The translations under genes were made by a program, and so were the position numbers. A stretch of DNA of 64,000 nt from contig JASAND010030419.1 of the NCBI GenBank assembly GCA_030248195.1, positions 62,001 through 126,000 on the forward strand, written 5' to 3'. This stretch comes from Trissonchulus latispiculum (lineage: Eukaryota; Nematoda; Enoplea; Enoplida; Ironidae). The notes below the pieces were generated by a model. It made no database searches and was not told the origin of the DNA. It saw nothing but the letters and a program-made list of their open reading frames with translations. Of this stretch, positions 46,426-64,000 are shown piece after piece; position 1 is the stretch's first letter; each line of letters begins with the position of its first letter.

Positions 46426-47785
46426 TGGCAAAATTTACATTTTTTTGATTTTCCAAAAAAAATCGGCGCATGTTTGGGTCGGGCCCCCCCTCCTTCAAAT
46501 AATACTGGCGCCGCTCCTGCTCCCCTTCACCAAGGTGCTCAGAAAATGCGAAATTTTTAGGATTTTTGTTAAAAATTTTCAAAAATTCCCCGTCTTAGCC
46601 GAAATTGTTTTTTTAAATTCGTCTGGTTTGGCGCTCAATGTTAATTTTTGAGCACTTACTAGCATAATTATGGTAGATTTATGTAGAGAATAAGCAATTT
46701 TTGCTGCATCTGTAGCGATTTTAACCCCCTTTACCCCCCCCCCCCTCACTTTTGGGTTCACGCTGACCGACCATAGTTTCCCCGGAAATTTCGGTTGGGG
46801 AGGGCAAACTTCGAAAATTTGGTGGTCGACCCCCGAAATGTGATGGGGAGTACCCCCCCCCGACCCCCCCCAAAATTCGGACCTCCGAAAATTCAAAAAA
46901 TGGCCTAAAAACGCTAAATTTTCTGTAGTTTAACGCCTTTTTTGTCAAAACAAGGCTTGATTTTATCGTTTCAGGCGTTTTTACACCGTTCTAAACCGGT
47001 TTTAAGCCAAAATTTGAGAAAAAAATTCAAAAAGTGACCATTTTTTAGAAAAATTTAGCAAACTTTTTGGCCCCAAAAAGTGCTGGGGGGGGGGTAACCA
47101 AAAGTGGGGGAGGGATAGTCAAAAAATCTGGGAGGGGGTAAAGTTGGTCAAAAATTTTGGGGGAGGAATACCCCCCCAAACCCCCCCCCCCTGGGGAAAC
47201 TATGATTTTGACCACTACACCAGTGGCGGGTCCAGCGGGGGCCGGCCCCCCCCCCCTTTCCGATTTGGGCCCCCTCCTTTGACATTCCGGCCCCCCAGAA
47301 TATGTTTTCAGCTCTTTCTATGCATTGGTTATTTTTAAGAATTTTATTTTAAAAATCGGCAAACTCTTGTTAAAAAATCGCAACATGTTTGCTAAAAATC
47401 GAATATTTTTTGCTGAAAAAATGTATATATATATATATATATAAAATTTGACAAAATTTACATTTTTTGATTTTCCAAAAAAATCGCCGCATGTTTGGGT
47501 CGGCCCCCCCTCCTTCAAATAATACTGGCGCCGCTACTGCCCCCATTCACGAAGGTGCTCAGAAAATGCCAAATTTTTAGGATTTATGTTAACAATTTTC
47601 AAAAATTTTCCGTCTTAGCCGAAATTGTTTTTTTTAAATCGTCTGGTTTGGCGTTCAATCTTAATTTTTGAGCACTTACTAGCATAGTTATGGTAGATTT
47701 ATGTAGAGAATAAGCAATTTTTGCTGCATCTGCAGCGATTTTGGCCCCCTTTTACCCCCCCCCCCTCAGTTTTGGGTTCACCCCC
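45648..47785. repeat. Tandem duplication of a 1.1-kb unit
   Basis: Unit 1 is 45,648-46,761 and unit 2 is 46,762 to about 47,785. Both start GCTGACCGACCATAGTTTCC and share nearly every base, including GGTGGTCGACCCCCGAAATG and CCAGTGGCGGGTCCAG. The main difference is the TA microsatellite: about 90 bp in unit 1 (46,329-46,420) and about 20 bp in unit 2 (47,423-47,443). Each unit holds a CCAGTGGCGGGTCC...GGCGCCGCT sub-element. Confidence 0.85.
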
Positions 47786-48640
47786 CACTCTCTGGGTTTA
47801 CTTTAGGCAAAAATAAGTGGGGGGGCAGAGTGGGGGGACGCCCCCCCCACTAGTGGGGGGGGGGAATAAAATGAGACAAAAATGCTAAAAATGCTGTATA
47901 AATGGCCCGTTTTCCACATACACTGCTATAGCTATGGTTAAAAGTGCTCAAAAAACAAGTTTTAGCAACAAAAAAGACGATTTTTTATCAAAAATTTCCG
48001 TCGAAGCCGGAAAATTTTTGAAAATTTGGACCAAAAATTCTTAAAATTTGGCATTTTCTGGGCACCCTATAGTGAGTGGGGGGGGGAAGCCCCAAAAAAA
48101 TGGGGGGTGGGGGGGTGCCCGAGCGGGGGGGGGGCTCAAAAAGTGGGGGGCAAACTCCCCCTATTTTTTTCGCTTAGAAAAGGCCCTAGTGTGGGGGTGT
48201 GGGGTCTGGCCTCTCCGTAGGGAGGTCAACTGTAGCCTGATACAACTATGCACCAAAACGGGACAGGGTGGTGAGGGGTCGAAAAGGATCGTCTTGAAGG
48301 GAGGGGCAAGAATAATTTCGGAGGGGGCGGCGAAGATCAGGTATATAACCTTATGACACCGGAACGTGTATATATGTGCGGCGGACAGGGTGAAAAGTAG
48401 AGTCGCCCATTTCGACTTGGGCTGGGTACGGAAAATTCTAGTTTAGAAGCTCTGTTAAAAATGCTTCTTTTACACTTTCTGAACAAAATTAGCAGTAGTA
48501 GGGAATACGCTGTTATCGCAGCTTTCGTTCGTATTTATTATCACCTTAACTGTCTCGTACCCCCCCCCTCATGACCAGGATGTTTTTAGTTTTTTTCGTT
48601 TGACAACAGGTGTGTTGTGTACAAAGTATATATATATGTA
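47786..48640. other. G/C-run-rich non-coding sequence
   Basis: Many runs of 6-12 G or C. A block at 47,997-48,080 (TTCCGTCGAAGCCGGAAAA) is repeated in diverged form at 49,123-49,210, so this is dispersed repeat material. No gene. Confidence 0.45.
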
Positions 48641-48648
48641 CGTAGGCG

Positions 48649-48893
48649 CACTAGCGTAGCCAGAAAACAAATTCGGAAGAGGCAAACCAGAGATGCTGAG
48701 AAATTACGACGGCAACAAAAAATGTGGAAATTTACACGCAAAATCAGGAGGCTTTTGAGATACATTCGTTGAAGGGCTACCTTTTCGAAATAATTATTCG
48801 CGCCGCTGCTACTCATTAAACATTTTTCCTTTGTCTCCGACTTCGGGGGGGGCGTGCCCTCCTCGCCCCCCCCCTGGCCTGGCTACGCGCCTG
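48649..48893. mobile_element. Short hAT-like MITE
   Basis: CACTAGCGTAGCCAG at the left is mirrored by CTGGCTACGCGCCTG at the right. The 8-bp flanks CGTAGGCG and CGTAGGTT agree at six positions. The ends resemble CAGTGGCGTAGCCAGG-type hAT termini common in animals. Non-coding. Confidence 0.5.
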
Positions 48894-49280
48894 CGTAGGT
48901 TTAAATAAATACTTGCGGGACAGTGTTATTCATGATACCCTATTTTTTCGGACAAATTCCTTTATTTTCTTTTTTTGGGTGCAAAGCTCCTTCTTTATGT
49001 ATTTTTTTTTCTAAGAAACGTCGCGCGGCAGCCCTGCCTGCAATATATATATATACTATACATAAATATGCTAAAAGTTACTCAAAAAAAGTGCATTCAA
49101 CTTTCTACACGTGCGGTTTCTGACATAAAAATACGGCGAAGCCGGAAAAATTTTGAAGAGTTTTAACCAAAATCCTTAAACTGGCATTTTCAGGACGCCT
49201 TATACTGAGTGGGGGACAAACACGTGCGGGTCGGGTCGAGCGGGGCAGACGCCAAACACGGGGAGGGTGCCCCCCCCTCC

Positions 49281-49498
49281 CCTTGTTAAAGCGCAGGATT
49301 ACATCGACATATGTACACAACGCGCTTTCTTTCATTTATTTTAACCAACTTTTGTACGAGTTCCGCCTCTTTCCCCGCCCCCCCCCCCCCCTTGTTAAAG
49401 CGCAGGATTACATCGACATATGTACACAACGCGCTTTCTTTCATTTATTTTAACCAACTTTTGTACGAGTTCCGCCTCTTTCCCCGCCCCCCCCTTGA
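49281..49498. repeat. 109-bp tandem duplication
   Basis: The block CCTTGTTAAAGCGCAGGATT...CTCTTTCCCCGCC occurs twice in a row, at 49,281 and 49,390, with almost no differences apart from a C-run length. It lies 120 bp upstream of gene B exon 1, so it is in or near the promoter. Confidence 0.85.
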
Positions 49499-49619
49499 TG
49501 ACCCCTTCACAGTCCCCCGTCCACAGATTTGATCGTCTAACAAATAGATAAGTAACCTTGTTTTGACAGTTTTCAGGAATTTGTGTCGCCGGAATTGTTT
49601 GCACGCACTGTAAACAAAC

Positions 49620-60403
<10,784 letters not shown>

Positions 60404-60880
60404 GCGGACAGCTGTCAAATGGGACGACTTCTCTGATCTCATCCCAGCCCTCCACATTGTCTGCTTCACCGTTCCATTCCAGCACGCTTGTCCGAACTGC
60501 ATGTTTTCGCAACTGCTCTGTGTGTACACTTTGCACCATGTATGTATATTATATTATAATGTGACTATAGAATGTTTGTAAAAGCTTAGCCGTCTCTATC
60601 GAACGCACCCTTTTTTGGACATTTCTATATAGTTCTCAAAGATTCTTCGTAGTGATTACTTTGAAAATGACCAAGAAAGCAGACACCCTTCTTGTCGGAA
60701 ATGTGGATATACATACATCCCGCGTATAGACTGATGAGACCTTGAACATAGTTCGTAACGTCTTCGATTCTCATTTACTGCGTATTGTTTTGTCCTCTTT
60801 ATGTGCGATGCCAAAAGATCTACTGCGACCATTGTGTGCAAAACATGACCGGGGATAATAAAAAAATTGAGCTGCTGTAT

Positions 60881-61050
60881 TAGAGACCTTCACGGGCCTG
60901 AATTTTCAGGCCCGGCCCGGCCCGGCCCGTAAAAAATTCTACTCGGCCCGGCCCGGCCCGGCCCGGCCCGTTCTACCTTAGGCCCGGCCCGGCCCGCGGG
61001 CCGGGCGGGCCGGGCCGGGCCGGGCCTGCGGGCCTAAGTGAAGGTCTCTA
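60881..61050. mobile_element. hAT-like GC-rich MITE with exact 8-bp target duplication
   Basis: TAGAGACCTTCAC at the left is mirrored by GTGAAGGTCTCTA. TGCTGTAT flanks it exactly on both sides (60,873-60,880 and 61,051-61,058). The interior is CCCGGCCCGGCC in one orientation, then GGGCCGGGCCGG, forming a 170-bp GC hairpin. Many GC-rich patches in the window resemble this interior. Confidence 0.85.
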
Positions 61051-62519
61051 TGCTGTATAAAACTTTGCACACAATTAGTACGTCTACCGAGTACTGTGCA
61101 GCCCATTTAATTTGTCATTGTCTAATTACTGAACAGATAGTTTCACAGCTTATGTAATTAAGAAACTATTTTGTAATTTTTAAATTTACGGAAACGTTGT
61201 TTGAAGGCACCGGAGGGGTTAAATGATCTGCACACAGGCTTATACTCACCTCAACTGGGATTATTTTTTATCCAATTCCATGCCTCTGAACCACATCCCT
61301 AATTCCAGCACTGGTCACCTGTTATGTACTTTCTATTTTGTTGATGTAATCAATAATCTGTTAATGATATGATCTCTAAGTTGTCTGGACACTGAATGCG
61401 ATGGGTTCATCTGTACGTATTTGTTAGTGCGACTATGTATATTATTATTGTTTTAATCCTTATGTCTCGTAATTGTTGGATGTGTTCGTAACACAGAATA
61501 TAGCTTTGCACAATCCTAAGCACTAACATAAGCAAATACATACTTTATACTCCCAACTTTCAAATTCTTAGTTTGTTTCAGCCTCAATTGAAACTAATAG
61601 AATTTCAGGTGGAAGTAAGCGTGTCAACGTTTAAATCTAAATTAATCCACCCAGTTTCCTTTAATAGGAATGTACTGCAGACATTTATACCCTGCTCGTA
61701 AATGTGAATTCACATCTGCTCTATCTAGTGTCAGTGCTTTATCGCTGGGGTTTTTTAATAGAGGGAGGGGCAGGTTGTGCAAAATCGTACAAATTGTTTT
61801 GTTTTTTCTGGCTTACTTACAATATTCGCTTTCCAATGCTACTACTTTAACGAGAGCAAAACTTTCGCCGAACGTGATATTTTGTCAAAAATCTCCGGAA
61901 TGGTAGCAAACATCCACCACACCCCAATAAAGTATTTTTATTTTTCGCTACCTCAATCCTGAATTTTCAAAACTACTGGATCACCGGATGACCGGGTTAG
62001 TGGGCGACCGCCGACCGGGTCACCGGGTCAGTAATAATGACCCGCTTTCATCTCTCAATATATATAATGGTTGAATTATCACGTTCATGATAAATGAGCA
62101 TTGTTCAGTTTGAGACTTTCGACTGTGGGGGCGTATTGCGTATACACTTAAATCCTGTACGTGAGACATTTGTGTAGCCTACGGCCAGTAACTGCAGCGG
62201 ACGGCACATATGCATTCTCTATTTTATGTTTTATGTTCGCGTTGTTGAACGATGTTGACTATGTAGACAGTTTTTAATAAACTAGTTTTACTTACTATAT
62301 ACACAGGTTAGTTAGACTACCAAATCACAATTAGTCGGCGAAAAGTATTTCAGTTGTGGCGCTTTCACACAGCTATCTTCTCGCCCTATCCTGTATCAAA
62401 CGATAGCCTTCCTGGTACACTTTACAGTTTACTACTACTTTATACCGTACATTCGAGCAAACGTTAAAACAGTTTCTTTAGGATACGCTCGTTTAGTCGT
62501 TCAGGGATATGATAGCCGG
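61051..62519. other. Unassigned sequence with a GACCGGG..TTTCATCTCT remnant
   Basis: A patch at 61,979-62,057 (ACCGGGTCACCGGGTCA, ending TTTCATCTCT) matches the right end of the element at 26,795-27,891. The rest is AT-rich without a supported gene. Confidence 0.45.
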
Positions 62520-62724
62520 CTACAGCATATTGAGACACTTCGTCGAACGGGTAGGACAACGCGAACTTCGCTGATTTGACGGTGCTGGGGTCACGGACCG
62601 AGTACTGTTAGAGCAGCTTGGGCGGCTGTCGCTTTCAGGCTCAAGGTCAATGAATTGGTGATGGTTCGCTCGAGCTTCAGCCAAGGATCTGCCTATACCC
62701 TGTTCGCGCCCTTGGTCGTCGTCA
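62520..62724 (-). CDS. Terminal exon of a gene extending beyond the window, polar C-terminal tail
   Basis: After acceptor TAATTTATGTTTTAG the minus strand reads DDDQGREQGIGRSLAEA, HHQFIDLEPESDSRP and a Ser/Pro/Arg-rich tail to a stop at 62,520. Low complexity but codon-like. No domain. The upstream exons would lie above 62.9 kb or outside the window. Confidence 0.4.
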
Positions 62725-62754
62725 CTAAAACATAAATTAGCAGTTGACAGTAGA

Positions 62755-62895
62755 GCTGTCCTCAATTCGTTAAAAAGGGGGGTGGGCTGGCCCCCGGCCC
62801 CCCGAATTTTGGCGGCTGGACCACTATTTTGGGGGCCAGGCCCCCACCCGGCCCCCGGGGTCGTCCGGATGGAAGGCCCCCCAGTCAACCCCCGG
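62755..62895. repeat. GC-rich GGCCCCC patch
   Basis: GGCCCCCGGCCCCCCG with inverted GGGGGCCAGGCCCCC words, like other GC element interiors. It lies in the putative intron upstream of the exon at 62,520. Confidence 0.4.
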
Positions 62896-64000
62896 CTCAG
62901 TGAATGTGTGCTTTCTTAGGAAGAACAACTGCAGACATTGTGTTCATTTCCTATCCTAAGAAAACCGTCTAATTACTAACAAAAATGAAGCAGTACAAAT
63001 CAGCAACTCAGATAATCTTCTTGCCATTACAGACAGGTTAACCAAAAATTCAATGCGATCGCTAAACTGAAGTCGTTAACCTGCAGTTGGCAAAGACTGA
63101 CTAAGACGAAGCAAATACCGCAACTAAACCATGTTTGTTTCCTATATGTAATAGTCCTTTACTCGACTCAGCTCAGCTAGAAATGACGGCACGACAGCAA
63201 GCTTAGGCTGTAGACTTCAGCCAGGCGTTCAAGAGTGCAAGAGTCCCCGGACAAAATAACCCCTATAGCCACATTTTCGGCAAAAGCTTAGACAAAAACT
63301 TTTTTGACCCCATTTTTAATGTGCTTAGCTTACTTTTCATGCCTGAAAATAAAGGTTATTTCTTAACAAAAAGTTTGCTAGCACACTAACCTGAAAACCA
63401 AGGTCCTCAAAACCAACAAACAGTTTGCCCCTATTATAGCCTAATATTTACTAAAACGCTGAAGTAGCCTTGGCAGTGTCGATTTTATTATAACGAAAAC
63501 GGCGCACGGTCACATCGCAACTTTACGCCTAATTTAAAACTGAGCTGTTACAGCTGAAGAAGGTTGGAACGTTGAAAAGCCGGAATACTTTAAATATTTG
63601 GCACTAGTAACAGTTGTCATTAGTGACCGAAAGTTTCATAATTGGTCAAACGGTTATTCCACCAGTACTGAAATAACTATTTCGAAAAATCATTTTTTTC
63701 GCACAAAAATTTGCACTCCGCCGTCCTGCCAAAACAGTGCAGGTGAGATTTATTATATATTGCCCACCCTAAACGTATTTACTTTAATATGTTGCTAACG
63801 TCGCTAACGGACAAAGGCAGCGCTCTCCGACGATGTTGTGCCAACCCGTTCTCCCCCCCCCCCTAATTTTTTTTTACAGCAGAAAATTTGACTTAACAAA
63901 AATCTAACTGAATTGTAGGAAGCCAAAATCGAACTGACTCCAATCTGAAACTTTGTGTATCAATCAGTAATTTTGATCGTAATATATATATGTATATATA
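62896..64000. other. Unassigned AT-rich sequence
   Basis: A short plus frame at 63,598-63,798 has a possible internal donor but no domain. It ends in a C/T-run and a TA-rich tract. Nothing callable. Confidence 0.4.

Noticed and set aside
46041..46651. Frames reading IYIYIY
   Set aside because: (TA)n microsatellite. The same occurs at 53,439-53,772.

Overview
The window looks like nuclear DNA of an invertebrate animal. It is AT-rich, protein-coding stretches are short exons bounded by GT/AG signals and separated by kilobase introns, and the rest is packed with inverted-repeat elements, AT microsatellites and homopolymer C/G runs. I cannot name the species. DUF6729/DDE-type and DUF3987-like proteins are, from memory, scattered through aquatic invertebrate genomes. 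No tRNA, rRNA or CRISPR array was recognised.

Three multi-exon genes can be assembled by eye. (1) A minus-strand gene from 18,710 to 5,087 encodes a DDE-transposase-like protein. A zinc-ribbon/DUF6729-like region is followed by two catalytic Asp, then the catalytic Glu in the next exon, then a TSO1/tesmin-like CXC cysteine cluster. All intron phases agree and there are no internal stops. (2) A minus-strand gene from 43,406 to about 35,731 encodes a DUF3987-like P-loop NTPase with intact Walker A, a Walker B-like TEEL and a GFEQR arginine-finger motif. (3) A plus-strand gene from 49,620 to 60,403 is a divergent, head-to-head paralogue of (2). The intron positions and phases are conserved, but every nucleotide-binding motif is gone, so it looks like a pseudo-ATPase.

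Layout. 1-5 kb: non-coding, with a 1.16-kb palindrome and an older foldback. 5-19 kb: transposase-like gene whose introns hold a TA-flanked MITE, two copies of a foldback family with 15-bp tandem arms, a GGCCGG element, a GCTAGGCAAAC foldback and an OTU-protease pseudogene. 19-35.7 kb: no convincing gene; a chain of foldbacks, including one with 8-bp and one with 6-bp target duplications and a nearly perfect 1.18-kb palindrome. 35.7-43.4 kb: DUF3987-like gene A, with large palindromes in its introns. 43.4-49.6 kb: intergenic region between the divergent paralogues, with a minisatellite and a 1.1-kb tandem duplication. 49.6-60.4 kb: DUF3987-like paralogue B. 60.4-64 kb: a small element with an 8-bp target duplication and the last exon of a further minus-strand gene.

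The two themes are an old divergent gene pair in which one partner keeps and the other has lost its ATPase machinery, and a very dense set of foldback elements whose arms are short tandem repeats. Exon boundaries are read by eye from splice signals and phase. No transcript or database was consulted.
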